Assembly: GCA_016208255.1 (NCBI GenBank)
Contig: JACQYK010000083.1
Span: 1 to 57,105 of the forward strand
DNA length: 57,105 nucleotides
From: Deltaproteobacteria bacterium
Lineage (GTDB): Bacteria; Desulfobacterota; RBG-13-43-22
Direction: 5' to 3'
Below, in pieces: positions 1 through 8,126 of the stretch. The stretch's first letter is position 1; each line of letters opens with the position of its first letter. Made by a program: the position numbers and the translations under genes. The notes under the pieces are model-generated. The model saw only the letters and a program-made list of their open reading frames with translations, did not search any database and was not told the DNA's origin.

Positions 1-1
1 G

Positions 2-1294
2 GCCCTGAAAGAAGCCATCTCCAGGGTCGGGTTTGAGGCGATCCTTTCGGGAGACGGGCAGGATGCTCTGCAAAAATTGAATCAATCCTCCTTTTCCATG
101 ATCGTTACTGATATGAAAATGCCCAGAATGGACGGTCTGTCCCTGCTCAAGGAGATCCGGCACAAGATCGGACATATCCCTATCCTGGTCATCACCGGGT
201 TTGGGACCATTCAGGATGCAGTAGAAGTGATGAAGGAAGGGGCTTCGGATTATCTCCTTAAACCCTTTTCTTTTGAAGCACTGATGGCCAAAATACGGCT
301 CCTGATGGAAAGGATTCATCAAGAAAGGGGGCTGATTACTGAAAATCAAAAAATGCTGCAACTCATCAGGATTGCCGAAGAAGTAGCCCCCAGCGACACC
401 TCTGTCCTGATCTATGGGGAGAGCGGCACCGGGAAAGAGCTGCTGGCCGGAACTATCCATAAAAAAAGCCGTCGGAGCCATAAGCCGCTGGTGGCTATCA
501 ATTGTGCGGCTATTCCGGACAGTCTGATGGAATCTGAGTTATTCGGTCATGAAAAGGGGGCCTTCACCGGCGCCACGGAGAAGAAGATCGGGAAATTTGA
601 ATTTGCCAACCAGGGTACCCTCCTCCTGGACGAAATCGGAGAAATGTCCCTTAATCTTCAAGCCAAACTGTTACGGGTTTTGCAGGAAAGGGAAATAAAT
701 CGGGTAGGCGGAAATCAGGCCATCCCTATCGATATCCGGGTCATTGCCACCACCAACCGGGATTTGTATAAAGATTCCCAGGAGGGAAAATTCAGAGAAG
801 ACCTTTATTATCGGCTCAATGTCTTCCCCCTCCATATCCCCCCCTTACGGGAAAGGCCTGATGATATTGCCTTGTTGTCGCGTCATTTTTTAAAAAAATT
901 TTCCGGAGTGCTCGGAAAAAATCTCCAGGGATTCACACCGCCAGCCATGGATTTTCTGATCACCCGGTCCTGGAGGGGAAATATCCGGGAACTGCAAAAT
1001 ACCATCCAGCGCTCGGTCCACCTCAGTAAGGGTGATCTGATCGACCTTACGGATTTTATGGTCGAAGCCGAGTCCGTTCCCGCTCTTTCTTCTCCCGGAA
1101 AGATCAAGGACTTGGAAAAAGACATGATATTAAAGACCCTGAAGGAGGTTAACGGCAACAAGACTCGAGCAGCCAGGATCCTGGGAGTCAGTGTCCGGAC
1201 TATCAGAAATAAGCTCCATGAATACGGGGATTTTTTCCCCGTCCCGCCTTTGGAAAATTCCGAAGGAGCTCCCGGGAACCCCGGGGGCCGATAG
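2..1294 (+). CDS. Sigma-54-dependent response regulator (FlrC/FleR-like), 5' end cut off by the window
   Basis: This is an NtrC-family activator that would open sigma-54 promoters for flagellar genes. The reading frame is open from base 2, so the receiver start lies outside the window. What remains is the receiver with its phospho-acceptor Asp in VTDMKMP (about 106-126) and the conserved KPF lysine. Next comes an AAA+ domain with Walker A GESGTGKE (about 416-440) and the sigma-54 contact loop GAFTGA (about 559-576), then a C-terminal Fis-type helix-turn-helix (NKTRAARILGVSVRTIRNKL). It is the gene immediately upstream of flgB, and the flgB leader carries a sigma-54-like element, so it probably regulates these operons. 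The sensor kinase partner is not visible. Assignment as a flagellar regulator is from context; the family assignment is firm. Confidence 0.93.
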   Translation, partial: ALKEAISRVGFEAILSGDGQDALQKLNQSSFSMIVTDMKMPRMDGLSLLKEIRHKIGHIPILVITGFGTIQDAVEVMKEGASDYLLKPFSFEALMAKIRLLMERIHQERGLITENQKMLQLIRIAEEVAPSDTSVLIYGESGTGKELLAGTIHKKSRRSHKPLVAINCAAIPDSLMESELFGHEKGAFTGATEKKIGKFEFANQGTLLLDEIGEMSLNLQAKLLRVLQEREINRVGGNQAIPIDIRVIATTNRDLYKDSQEGKFREDLYYRLNVFPLHIPPLRERPDDIALLSRHFLKKFSGVLGKNLQGFTPPAMDFLITRSWRGNIRELQNTIQRSVHLSKGDLIDLTDFMVEAESVPALSSPGKIKDLEKDMILKTLKEVNGNKTRAARILGVSVRTIRNKLHEYGDFFPVPPLENSEGAPGNPGGR

Positions 1295-1330
1295 CTGGGG
1301 TACCTGTTGACTTAGTGGCTAAAAAATTAC

Positions 1331-1346
1331 TTGGCATGATATTTGT
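1331..1346 (+). promoter_or_regulatory. Sigma-54-type promoter upstream of flgB
   Basis: The sequence reads TTGGCAT-N5-TTGT, with the GG and G(C/T) dinucleotides at the spacing expected for the -24/-12 elements. It differs from consensus at the last -12 base (T for C). It sits 28 bases before the GTG start of flgB, just downstream of a sigma-54 activator gene. Two other flagellar leaders in this window carry very similar elements (8037-8052 and 11895-11910). Confidence 0.6.
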
Positions 1347-1373
1347 ATTTAATAATTTGGATAAGGGGGCAAA

Positions 1374-1745
1374 GTGGACAAAGGGATTCAACTTTTAGAA
1401 GAGATAATAAAGACCAGCGCTTTTCGACATAAGGTTTTGGCATCCAATATCGCCAATGCGGATACTCCGGGCTACAAGGCCAAAGATGTTCCATTTAGCC
1501 AGGAAATAAACGACCAGGTCATAAAAATGACAAAAACCAGCCCCGATCATCTCCTGGGAACAAAAAACCCAAAAGAGGCCCAGGGGATGATTCCAGTGGA
1601 ACGAGCTTCCGGGGAGGATGGAAACAATGTGGCCCTGGATATGGAATTGGCCAATATGACTGAGAACGCACTTTTGTACGAGGCCGGGGTCAAACTTTTG
1701 TCCAAGAAACTGATGATGTATAAGAATGCTGTCAGAGGGAGATAA
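1374..1745 (+). CDS. flgB: Flagellar proximal rod protein FlgB
   Basis: FlgB forms the cell-proximal part of the flagellar rod in the periplasm. The 123-residue protein has the usual family length. It shows the rod/hook N-terminal motif (LASNIANADTPGYKAKDV, near residues 23-40) and the typical C-terminal helix ending in a Met-Tyr-Lys-rich stretch. I place the start at GTG 1374, preceded by AAGGGGGC. It is the first gene of the flgB-flgC-fliE block and is followed after 2 bases by flgC. Part of its 3' end (from 1687) recurs in inverted, slightly diverged form at 2014-2096, where it interrupts flgC and fliE. Confidence 0.95.
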   Translation: MDKGIQLLEEIIKTSAFRHKVLASNIANADTPGYKAKDVPFSQEINDQVIKMTKTSPDHLLGTKNPKEAQGMIPVERASGEDGNNVALDMELANMTENALLYEAGVKLLSKKLMMYKNAVRGR

Positions 1746-1747
1746 TC

Positions 1748-2158
1748 ATGGATTCTTTCGCTATCTTTAAAGTGAGTGCCTCGGCCCTGGAGGCCCAGAG
1801 GGGTCGAATGAATACCATTGCTTCCAATATGGCCAATATTCATTCCACCCAGACCGAATCTGGTGGACCCTATAAAAGAAAAGACGTGGTTTTTTCAACG
1901 TTGCCCATCGATTCCAACAAATCCCCGGCTCTGGAAGGGGTTAAGCTTGTTCAAGTCGTTGAAAGTCAGGATCCCTTTAAAAGAATATACGATCCATGCC
2001 ATCCTGATGCGGATAAAGATGGCGAAAGAATCCATGATTATCTCCCTCTAATAGCATTCTTATACATCATTAGTTTCTTGGACAATAGTTTGACCCAAAT
2101 GACGCGGAAAAGGCCATTCAGGAACTGGCTGGAGGAGGGGATATCTCCAGTGCCGTGA
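1748..2158 (+). pseudogene. flgC: FlgC rod protein, C-terminus lost to an inverted insertion
   Basis: The first ~90 residues are a normal FlgC. They include the rod motif SNMANIHSTQT and the family signature DPFKRIYDPCHPDADKDG, which in intact FlgC precedes the C-terminal helix. After the final Gly, at about 2021-2023, the frame enters an inverted copy of the flgB end/flgC start and reads nonsense (ERIHDYLPLIAFLYI...) until a stop at 2158. The C-terminal ~45 residues that pack in the rod core are absent. FlgC is needed for rod assembly in known flagella. Either this cell has another copy, is non-flagellated, or the sequence here is chimeric. The broken state is read directly from the sequence; the cause is inference. 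Confidence 0.85.
2014..2096 (-). repeat. 83-bp inverted, diverged copy of the flgB 3' end and flgC start
   Basis: Reverse-complementing 1687-1769 gives this segment with 5 differences in 83 bases. The differences read in the flgB frame are mild: two synonymous changes in Leu codons and one Val to Ile, plus one difference outside flgB near the left junction. That pattern suggests a copy from a related functional flgB allele, not sequencing noise. At the left junction both flgC and the copy share TAAAGAT, so the join has microhomology. The segment replaces the end of flgC and the beginning of fliE. Confidence 0.9.
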
Positions 2159-2256
2159 TCGCCATGGAAAAAGCCGATTTTTCCTTTCAGGTCATGATTG
2201 AAGTCAGGAATAAGCTGATCAGTGCTTATGAAGAGATCATGAGGTTACAGGTTTAA
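2098..2256 (+). pseudogene. fliE: FliE C-terminal remnant
   Basis: FliE links the MS ring to the proximal rod. Only its C-terminal ~52 residues remain, read from the codon at 2098 in a frame different from the preceding flgC frame. The remnant is clear: it begins NDAEKAIQEL and contains IAMEKADFSFQVMIEVRNK and AYEEIMRLQV before the stop at 2254-2256, as in normal FliE C-termini. The N-terminal half is missing, and an in-frame TAG lies at 2086-2088 inside the inverted insertion, so no full FliE can be made from this locus. It is followed by a ~200-bp non-coding stretch before fliF. Confidence 0.85.
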
Positions 2257-2321
2257 ACTACAAGTTTGGAATGCGGATTTCGGAATGCGGAGTGAAAACC
2301 CTTTGAGTTCATAGTGTGTCG

Positions 2322-2385
2322 AGTTCGGAGTTCGGGTGCTGAGTATGGAGGTTTTGCCATTACTCCGAATTCCGAATTCCGAACT
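2322..2385. repeat. Inverted repeat between fliE remnant and fliF
   Basis: The arms AGTTCGGAGTTCGG (2322-2335) and CCGAATTCCGAACT (2372-2385) are complementary except for one base, with a ~36-bp loop. The surrounding 2257-2462 stretch is built of variations on TTCGGAATTCGG/CGGAATGCGG and holds no credible gene. Such short TTCGGA-type repeats look like a dispersed intergenic element; a genome-wide count would show that. Its position directly beside the flgC/fliE scar is noteworthy. Confidence 0.6.
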
Positions 2386-2462
2386 AATAAATCCGTTAAC
2401 AATCTGGAATAAAGGTTAAGTGTAAGTGGACTGTCGCCAAAGAAACCGCATAAAGGAAAAAA

Positions 2463-4001
2463 ATGGCAGATTTATTTGAAACCATAAAAAATTGGCCCAT
2501 TAAAAAGAAAATCTCCCTCCTAGCCCTGATTGGAATCACTGTGGCCAGTCTGATTGTTCTCTTCTCCTGGTCTCAAAAGAGTAATTACCAAGCCTTGTTT
2601 ACCAACATCAGCGACGGTGATTCGGGGCTGATGATTCAAAAACTAAAGGAATTGAAAGTTCCCTATAAGGTGGAAGGAGGGGGCATTCTGGTTCCAGCCG
2701 AAAGAGTGTACGAACTGAGGCTTCAGTTGGCTGCCCAAGGCCTGCCCCAAGGTGGGGGGGTCGGGTTTGAAATTTTTGATAAAACCAATTTCGGGACTTC
2801 GGATTTTGTTCAAAAATTAAATTACCGTCGGGCCTTACAGGGAGAACTTTCACGGACTATTCAATCCCTTTCGGAAATTGAAAGCTGCCGGGTCCACCTG
2901 GCGGTTCCGGAAAAGAGCCTCTTCCTGGAAAAAGAGTCCAAGCCCAGTGCTTCAGTGATGGTCAAGTTGAAACCGGGAAGAAACCTGTCGCAGAACCAGG
3001 TCCAGGGAGTTGTCCATCTCATATCGAGTAGTGTTGAAGGATTAGTCCCTCAGGATGTAACCGTTATCGATCACCGGGGAGGGATGTTGACCCGGTCGAG
3101 TCAGGAAGAGAACACTCAACTTAGCAATAACCAACTCGAATTGCAGCGTAACTATGAAAAAGAAATCGAAGGCCGGGTGGTCAATATCCTGGAACCGATT
3201 ACCGGGAAGGAAAAGGTGAAGGCCAGGGCTTCGGCCACCCTCGATTTTACCCGGACGGAGAAAACCGAAGAAAAATACGACCCCAACGGACAGGTAGTCC
3301 GAAGCGAACAAAAAAATCAGGAAAAATCCGTATCGGGACTGACCGGGGGGGTCCCCGGGACCTCTTCCAACCTGCCTAATAAGAAACCCCCTCTGACGAC
3401 TTCATCGGCGGGAAATACCCAAAAACTTAGCGAAGTAACCAATTACGAGATCAGTAAAGTCATCAGCCGGGTTATAGGCCCCTCCCAGGAATTGAAAAGA
3501 ATTTCGGTGGCCGTAGTAGTGGATGGGACTTATGTGACCGGGCAGGGGAGCAAAACCAAAAAATATACGCCTCGAACTGAAGAAGAAATGAAATATTATG
3601 AAGACCTGGTTAAAAAAGCAGTTGGATTTTCTGTAGAACGGGGAGATGAAGTCAAAGTGGTCAATATGCCTTTTGATGCGGGAACTCTGGAAGACCTCCC
3701 GGAAGCCAAAAGAGATTATTGGCCTTTTCTATTCTCGGCTGCCCGATATGCCGGACCTTTAGTGGGCTTCTTATTGATATTTTTATTTATTCTAAAACCT
3801 CTGACCCGGGAATTTTTGTCTTCATCCGGGGGGCGTTCCAAAATTCCCGATCTGGCCCTCCCTCAAACCGTGGCCGAAATTGAAAAGAGGCTCGATTCCC
3901 CCCAACGGAAGGCCATTACCATGGAAGAAGATGTCCGTGTTTGGGCCAAAACAAATCCTGATCAAGCCGCAAACCTGATCAAAGGTTGGGCCGAAGAGTA
4001 A
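2463..4001 (+). CDS. fliF: Flagellar MS-ring protein FliF
   Basis: FliF forms the MS ring in the inner membrane, the base on which the export apparatus and switch assemble. The 512-residue protein has a first membrane segment near residues 18-40 and the YscJ/FliF ring-building motifs (LVPAERVYELRLQLAAQGLP, near 80-99; VHLAVPEKSLF, near 144-154). A low-complexity periplasmic loop (about 280-325) follows, then a second membrane segment near 425-445 and a C-terminal tail that binds FliG. The start follows AAAGGAAAAAA. It heads the fliF-G-H-I-J-motE operon, and fliG begins 4 bases after its stop. It is slightly shorter than many FliF proteins but has all domains. Confidence 0.97.
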   Translation: MADLFETIKNWPIKKKISLLALIGITVASLIVLFSWSQKSNYQALFTNISDGDSGLMIQKLKELKVPYKVEGGGILVPAERVYELRLQLAAQGLPQGGGVGFEIFDKTNFGTSDFVQKLNYRRALQGELSRTIQSLSEIESCRVHLAVPEKSLFLEKESKPSASVMVKLKPGRNLSQNQVQGVVHLISSSVEGLVPQDVTVIDHRGGMLTRSSQEENTQLSNNQLELQRNYEKEIEGRVVNILEPITGKEKVKARASATLDFTRTEKTEEKYDPNGQVVRSEQKNQEKSVSGLTGGVPGTSSNLPNKKPPLTTSSAGNTQKLSEVTNYEISKVISRVIGPSQELKRISVAVVVDGTYVTGQGSKTKKYTPRTEEEMKYYEDLVKKAVGFSVERGDEVKVVNMPFDAGTLEDLPEAKRDYWPFLFSAARYAGPLVGFLLIFLFILKPLTREFLSSSGGRSKIPDLALPQTVAEIEKRLDSPQRKAITMEEDVRVWAKTNPDQAANLIKGWAEE

Positions 4002-4004
4002 GCC

Positions 4005-4991
4005 ATGGCCTATCGTGGAATTGAAAAAGCCGCCATTTTTTTGATATCCATAGGGGAAGAAGCCGCCTCAGAAATCCTGAAAATCATGGATATGAGTCAC
4101 GTGGGGATGATTACGGCCTGTATGAACCGTTTATCCTCCGTTAAAAAAAAGGAACGGGACGATATCATCAATGAGGTATCCGGAAAAATACAAAGCGGGG
4201 ATTTTCCCGTGGCCGGTGAAAATTATGTTAAGAAAATTCTGAAAAAAGGGCTGGGTGTTGAGAATGCCGACCGAATCATGGAAGAGGCGGCCAAAGAGAG
4301 TTCCCTGGAAAGCCTGAAATGGGTGGATGCTAAAACACTGGCCAATTTTTTGGCCGGTGAGCATCCCCAGACGATAGCCTTGATCCTCTCCATGTTGGAC
4401 GCCGTTCATGCCGCCGAAGTATTGGCCATCCTTCCGGAAGGAATGAAGGATGACATTGCCAGAAGAATCGCTGTTACCGAACAAATTCCAGAAAGTATCT
4501 TAAGTGAGCTGGAAGAGGTTTTAAGGGGTCAACTGGATGTGAATAAAGGAAAGAAGGGGCGGAAGGTAGGCGGCATAAAAGTGGTTGCTGAAATTTTGAA
4601 TCACAGTGACCGCTCGACCGAATCGGCCATTTTGGAAAAAATTGAAAAAGAAAATCCCAATCTCGCGGAATCTATCCGGAAGTTTATGTTTGTTTTTGAT
4701 GACCTAGTCCAGGTTGATGATAAGGGGATTCAAATGATCCTGAAAGAGATTCGGACCGAAGATCTCTCCCTGGCTTTAAAGACGGCGTCGAGCAATCTCA
4801 GAGAAAAGATATTCAAGAACATGTCTCAGCGAGCCGCTCAAATCCTTAAGGAAGAAATGGAATTGAAAGGGCCGGTCAAGGTATCCGAAGTGGAGAAGGC
4901 CCAACAGAACATTGTCAAGATATCCCGAAAACTGGAAATGGAAGGAAAAATAATGATCGCCGGACGAGGGGGGGATGAACTGGTTGTTTAA
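4005..4991 (+). CDS. fliG: Flagellar motor switch protein FliG
   Basis: FliG is the rotor protein that contacts MotA and transmits switching from FliM. The 328-residue protein has the normal length. It shows the N-terminal FliF-binding domain (AAIFLISIGEEAASEILK), the middle-domain motif EHPQTIALILSML with GGIKVVAEILN, and the C-terminal torque helix region FMFVFDDLVQVDDKGIQMIL followed by NMSQRAAQILKEEME. The charged residues used for torque generation are in the segment near 224-290. It lies 3 bases after fliF and overlaps fliH by 17 bases, indicating tight coupling. Confidence 0.97.
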   Translation: MAYRGIEKAAIFLISIGEEAASEILKIMDMSHVGMITACMNRLSSVKKKERDDIINEVSGKIQSGDFPVAGENYVKKILKKGLGVENADRIMEEAAKESSLESLKWVDAKTLANFLAGEHPQTIALILSMLDAVHAAEVLAILPEGMKDDIARRIAVTEQIPESILSELEEVLRGQLDVNKGKKGRKVGGIKVVAEILNHSDRSTESAILEKIEKENPNLAESIRKFMFVFDDLVQVDDKGIQMILKEIRTEDLSLALKTASSNLREKIFKNMSQRAAQILKEEMELKGPVKVSEVEKAQQNIVKISRKLEMEGKIMIAGRGGDELVV

Positions 4992-5601
4992 AAGTAATAA
5001 AATAATTAAAAGTTGTCCGGCTGTGGGCTATTCCATGCCGACGTTGGAGGGGTATCCCCGGTCAGGAACAAAAAGGGCCTTGAACAAAGTAAGCGACCCG
5101 GGAGCGATTGAACGGGAGGCCTTTGAGAAGGGGTTCGCCTCGGGGGAGAAGGCCGGATATGAAGCGGGTGAACAAAAAGCCGCGGTTTTTCTGGATCGCC
5201 TTGAAAAGTTATTCCAGGAGATTTTTTCCTTAAAGGAAAAAATCATGTCGGAACTCGAGCCTCAGTTGGTCCTTCTTTCTATCGGTCTGGCCCGAAGAAT
5301 ATTAAAAAAAGAATTAAAGGCAGGCCCTGAGATTATAGAGCAAATGGTCAAAGAGGCGATCAAGGAAATCAGTTCGACGGGTCCCATAACGATCAAATTG
5401 AATCCTCTTCTCTATGACCGCTTGAATAAGAAAAAAATGGAATTCCAGGAGGTCTTTCCGGATCTCATTTTCGAAAGGGATGTTAAGGCCCCTGACGATG
5501 GAGCCGTGGTCAGTAATCCTTTCCAGGAAATACAGACCGATCTCGATTTTCAACTTTCCAACCTTATCGAAGAGCTGCGTTCTCGACTAGAAAATGACTG
5601 A
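4975..5601 (+). CDS. fliH: Flagellar export regulator FliH
   Basis: FliH binds the FliI ATPase and tethers it to the export gate and C-ring. The 208-residue protein has the family's glycine-spaced segment (EAFEKGFASGEKAGYEAG, about 43-60), the GxxxG-type repeats of FliH. A coiled-coil stretch and the conserved C-terminal domain follow. The proposed ATG at 4975 lies inside the end of fliG; a later start is possible, because the first ~40 residues are poorly conserved in this family. It overlaps fliI by 8 bases. Sequence similarity in this family is weak, so the call rests partly on gene order, which is standard. Confidence 0.9.
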   Translation: MNWLFKSNKIIKSCPAVGYSMPTLEGYPRSGTKRALNKVSDPGAIEREAFEKGFASGEKAGYEAGEQKAAVFLDRLEKLFQEIFSLKEKIMSELEPQLVLLSIGLARRILKKELKAGPEIIEQMVKEAIKEISSTGPITIKLNPLLYDRLNKKKMEFQEVFPDLIFERDVKAPDDGAVVSNPFQEIQTDLDFQLSNLIEELRSRLEND

Positions 5602-6922
5602 TCTTACTCCCTATCTTCAGGCCATCCAGAAGATCGAACCCTTCAGGGTTTTTGGCCTGGTAAAAGAAATAACCGGGATACTTATCAAAGCCCAGGGGTT
5701 AAAGGTCAGCGTTGGCGAGGCCTGCAAGATTTATGGCGATCAGGGGACATCGATGGAGGCCGAGGTCGTCGGGTTTCAAGATGGGAAGACCCTGCTGATG
5801 GCCTCCGGTGAACTCTTGGGATTAAAACCGGGGACTCGGATTTTTCCGATTGGTAAGAAGACCTCGGTCCGAGTCGGGCCTGACCTGGTCGGCCGGATCC
5901 TGGATGCCCGGGGAGCACCCATTGACGGGAAAGGGCCGGTTAGGGGCAAACATTTTCCTTTGTTTGCTTCCGCCCCTCCTCCGCTGCAGAGGCAAAGAAT
6001 CTCCGAGCCCCTGGATTTGGGCATTCGGGCTATCAATGGCTTGCTGACCTGTGGAAAGGGCCAACGGATGGGAATTATGGCCGGAAGCGGGGTTGGGAAA
6101 AGTGTTTTGATGGGTATGATCGCCAAATACACCGAGGCGGACTATAATGTTATTGCCCTGATCGGAGAACGAGGGAGAGAGGTGCGCGAATTCATTGAAA
6201 AAGATCTTGGAAAAACGGGGCTGGAAAGGTCGATTGTCGTGGTTTCCACCGCTGAACAACCTCCTCTGGCCAAGGTCCGAGCCGCTTTTACAGCCACGGC
6301 CATTGCTGAATATTTCAGAGAACAGGGGAAAGACGTTTTATTGCTAATGGATTCTCTGACCCGGATAGCAATGGCCCAACGGGAGATCGGGTTGGCCATA
6401 GGGGAACCCCCTACGGCCAAAGGATATACGCCCTCTGTTTTTGCCCTGCTTCCTAAATTATTGGAAAGGGTTGGCAATGACGGCGGGAGGGGAAGTATTA
6501 CCGGTTTATATTCTGTTCTGGTCGAGGGAGATGATCTCACAGAACCGGTTACGGATGCGGCCCGAGCCATACTGGATGGTCACATTGTCCTCTCCAGAGA
6601 ACTGGCGATGGAGAACCACTACCCGGCTATTGATGTCCTTAGCTCTATCAGTCGGCTCATGCCCGATATCGTTGATGCCCGTCACAAAGATTATGCTGGA
6701 AAATTTGTGGAAACCCTGGCCCGATATAACAAATTGGAGGATATGATCAATCTGGGGATGTACAAGGCAGGATCAAATATCCAGGTCGATTATTCGATAC
6801 AGATTATCGAAAAACTTAAATCTTACCTGCGTCAAGGGATGGATGAAAAGAGGGATTTTTCAGACGGCCTTCAAGGGCTGTATTGTTTATTTGACCAATC
6901 TGAATCTCCCCAGGGGGGTTGA
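5594..6922 (+). CDS. fliI: Flagellum-specific ATPase FliI
   Basis: FliI is the hexameric ATPase of the flagellar type III export system, homologous to F1-beta. The 442-residue protein contains Walker A GSGVGKS (starting near residue 164), the catalytic region LIGERGREVREFIE, Walker B-type VLLLMDSLTRIAMAQREIGL, and the family signature GEPPTAKGYTPSVFALLPKL. An N-terminal beta-barrel domain and a C-terminal helical domain are present. The start ATG at 5594 overlaps fliH by 8 bases, and its stop overlaps the fliJ start. No unusual features were seen. Confidence 0.97.
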   Translation: MTDLTPYLQAIQKIEPFRVFGLVKEITGILIKAQGLKVSVGEACKIYGDQGTSMEAEVVGFQDGKTLLMASGELLGLKPGTRIFPIGKKTSVRVGPDLVGRILDARGAPIDGKGPVRGKHFPLFASAPPPLQRQRISEPLDLGIRAINGLLTCGKGQRMGIMAGSGVGKSVLMGMIAKYTEADYNVIALIGERGREVREFIEKDLGKTGLERSIVVVSTAEQPPLAKVRAAFTATAIAEYFREQGKDVLLLMDSLTRIAMAQREIGLAIGEPPTAKGYTPSVFALLPKLLERVGNDGGRGSITGLYSVLVEGDDLTEPVTDAARAILDGHIVLSRELAMENHYPAIDVLSSISRLMPDIVDARHKDYAGKFVETLARYNKLEDMINLGMYKAGSNIQVDYSIQIIEKLKSYLRQGMDEKRDFSDGLQGLYCLFDQSESPQGG

Positions 6923-7371
6923 AGATGAATGGACGTTTAAAAACCGTTTCTAAAATTGCCCGGATAATTGAGCATCAAAAGGAAGTTATTGAACTCCAAC
7001 TTCAGGCCATTAACCATCGTCAAACCCTGGAGCAGGAAAGGTTGAATCTTCTGGAAAAATACCTTGGTGAAAACATTGGCCGCTTTGAAGAAAGCCTTAG
7101 TGATCGATTCATCCTCAACAGCGAAGAGGTGGCATTTTTGTTCGGCACGGCTTCGACTTTTTTTCACAAGATAGAGCGAACGAAAGAAGAAATAGAAAGG
7201 ATCGGAAAAGAACTGGAGGCCTTTCAGGTTTTATTCAGGGAAGCCTATAAAAAAGAGAAAGCCGTTGCAATCGTTCAAAATAAAATCATAGCGCAAGAAA
7301 GAAGAGCGGAAGGGCGGTCGGAGCAAAAAAATATGGATTCTTGGACCCTTTCCAGCAGGTTGCGGCAATGA
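6919..7371 (+). CDS. fliJ: Flagellar export chaperone FliJ
   Basis: FliJ is a small coiled-coil protein that sits in the FliI hexamer and escorts export substrates. The 150-residue product is almost wholly charged helix with Glu/Lys/Arg heptads, and short repeats of the EQERLNLLEKYL type. The length matches FliJ (about 145-150). It overlaps fliI (4 bases) and the following motE-like gene (4 bases). FliJ sequences diverge strongly, so the assignment depends mainly on helix-rich composition and its place right after fliI. Confidence 0.88.
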   Translation: MKMNGRLKTVSKIARIIEHQKEVIELQLQAINHRQTLEQERLNLLEKYLGENIGRFEESLSDRFILNSEEVAFLFGTASTFFHKIERTKEEIERIGKELEAFQVLFREAYKKEKAVAIVQNKIIAQERRAEGRSEQKNMDSWTLSSRLRQ

Positions 7372-7844
7372 TAAAAATTATTATCGGATTGTTATTAGTG
7401 CTATCAGGGACTTGGGCTTCCAACCCTTCTTCGGCTTTTGGTCAGGAGGATCCAGGTAAAATCATCGAACAAAAACGTCAGGAATTGACCGAAAAGGAAA
7501 GACGCCTAAAAAGCGAGGAAGAACGAATAAAAAATATCGAAAAAGAAGTGGAGGGTAAAATTCAAAAACTGAACCAACTGTTGATCCAAATTGAAGGGGC
7601 CTTAAAAAAACTGGCCGAGGTCCGGTCGGAAAAATTGGATCATCTGGTAAAAACTTTTGAAGCCATGCCTCCGGAAGAAGCGGCCATTAGGCTCTCCGCT
7701 CTGGACAAACCTCTGGCTGTTCAAATCATTTTCAGAATGACCAGCAAGAAGGCCGGACCGATTCTGGCCCTGATGGAACCCCAAAAAGTGGCCGAAATTA
7801 CCGAAGCAGTTTCCAAGACCGAGAAAAAAATTCCCACCAAATGA
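7368..7844 (+). CDS. motE: MotE/FlbB-like periplasmic motility protein
   Basis: MotE-type proteins have an N-terminal signal or anchor, a coiled coil and an MgtE-N-like domain; in characterised bacteria they act as chaperones for the stator or flagellar components in the periplasm. Here the start ATG 7368 forms an ATGA overlap with fliJ and gives a signal peptide/anchor (MIKIIIGLLLVLSGTWAS). A charged coiled coil (about residues 30-90) follows, then an MgtE_N-like segment with PPEEAAIRLSALD and MTSKKAGPILALMEPQKVAEI. An upstream in-frame ATG at 7341 would add 9 residues and hide the signal sequence. It is the last gene of the fliF operon. Confidence 0.82.
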   Translation: MIKIIIGLLLVLSGTWASNPSSAFGQEDPGKIIEQKRQELTEKERRLKSEEERIKNIEKEVEGKIQKLNQLLIQIEGALKKLAEVRSEKLDHLVKTFEAMPPEEAAIRLSALDKPLAVQIIFRMTSKKAGPILALMEPQKVAEITEAVSKTEKKIPTK

Positions 7845-7878
7845 AAATTTTTCCACGGAAATCGCTCCTTTCTTAAAA

Positions 7879-7905
7879 AGGCCTTCCCTTTTCCCTTTGA
7901 AGCCT
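7879..7905 (+). terminator. Possible weak terminator after motE
   Basis: AGGCCTTC and GAAGCCT can pair with one bulged base around a pyrimidine-rich loop, followed by CTTTA. The 282-bp gap between motE (7844) and fliK (8127) otherwise holds only an A/T-rich segment and a sigma-54-like element. The hairpin is weak and lacks a long T tract. Confidence 0.3.
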
Positions 7906-8036
7906 CTTTAAGTTATTCAGATCCCAGCGTCTATCAAACCTGCAATATATTAAAATAATTAAAAATATTAAGATACTACTTTTGAATTCCTTAAACGGGA
8001 AGGGCATTTTTATATCCCCGGCTAACCGGAAAAGAG

Positions 8037-8052
8037 TTGGCATGTTTATTGA
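8037..8052 (+). promoter_or_regulatory. Sigma-54-like promoter upstream of fliK
   Basis: The element TTGGCAT-N5-TTGA has the -24 GG and -12 TTG at sigma-54 spacing, but an A where the -12 C is expected. It lies 75 bases before fliK and closely resembles the elements before flgB and fliL. It would drive fliK-flgD-flgE as a separate hook operon. Confidence 0.45.
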
Positions 8053-8126
8053 TATTTAGAGGGATAGATTGATGGACGGCAGGCCATTCACTTCACCGAA
8101 GACTGTGATAAAGGGGACTCAATCCA

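Noticed and set aside
1818-2051. A 77-codon frame overlapping flgC on the same strand
   Set aside because: It is an out-of-frame shadow of flgC without motifs or ribosome site.
2014-2096. The inverted flgB copy as a simple self-palindrome made during amplification or assembly
   Set aside because: Such an artefact should be identical to its source. The copy differs at 5 positions, mostly in a synonymous or conservative way, so a simple self-chimera is unlikely, though a between-strain chimera is not excluded.
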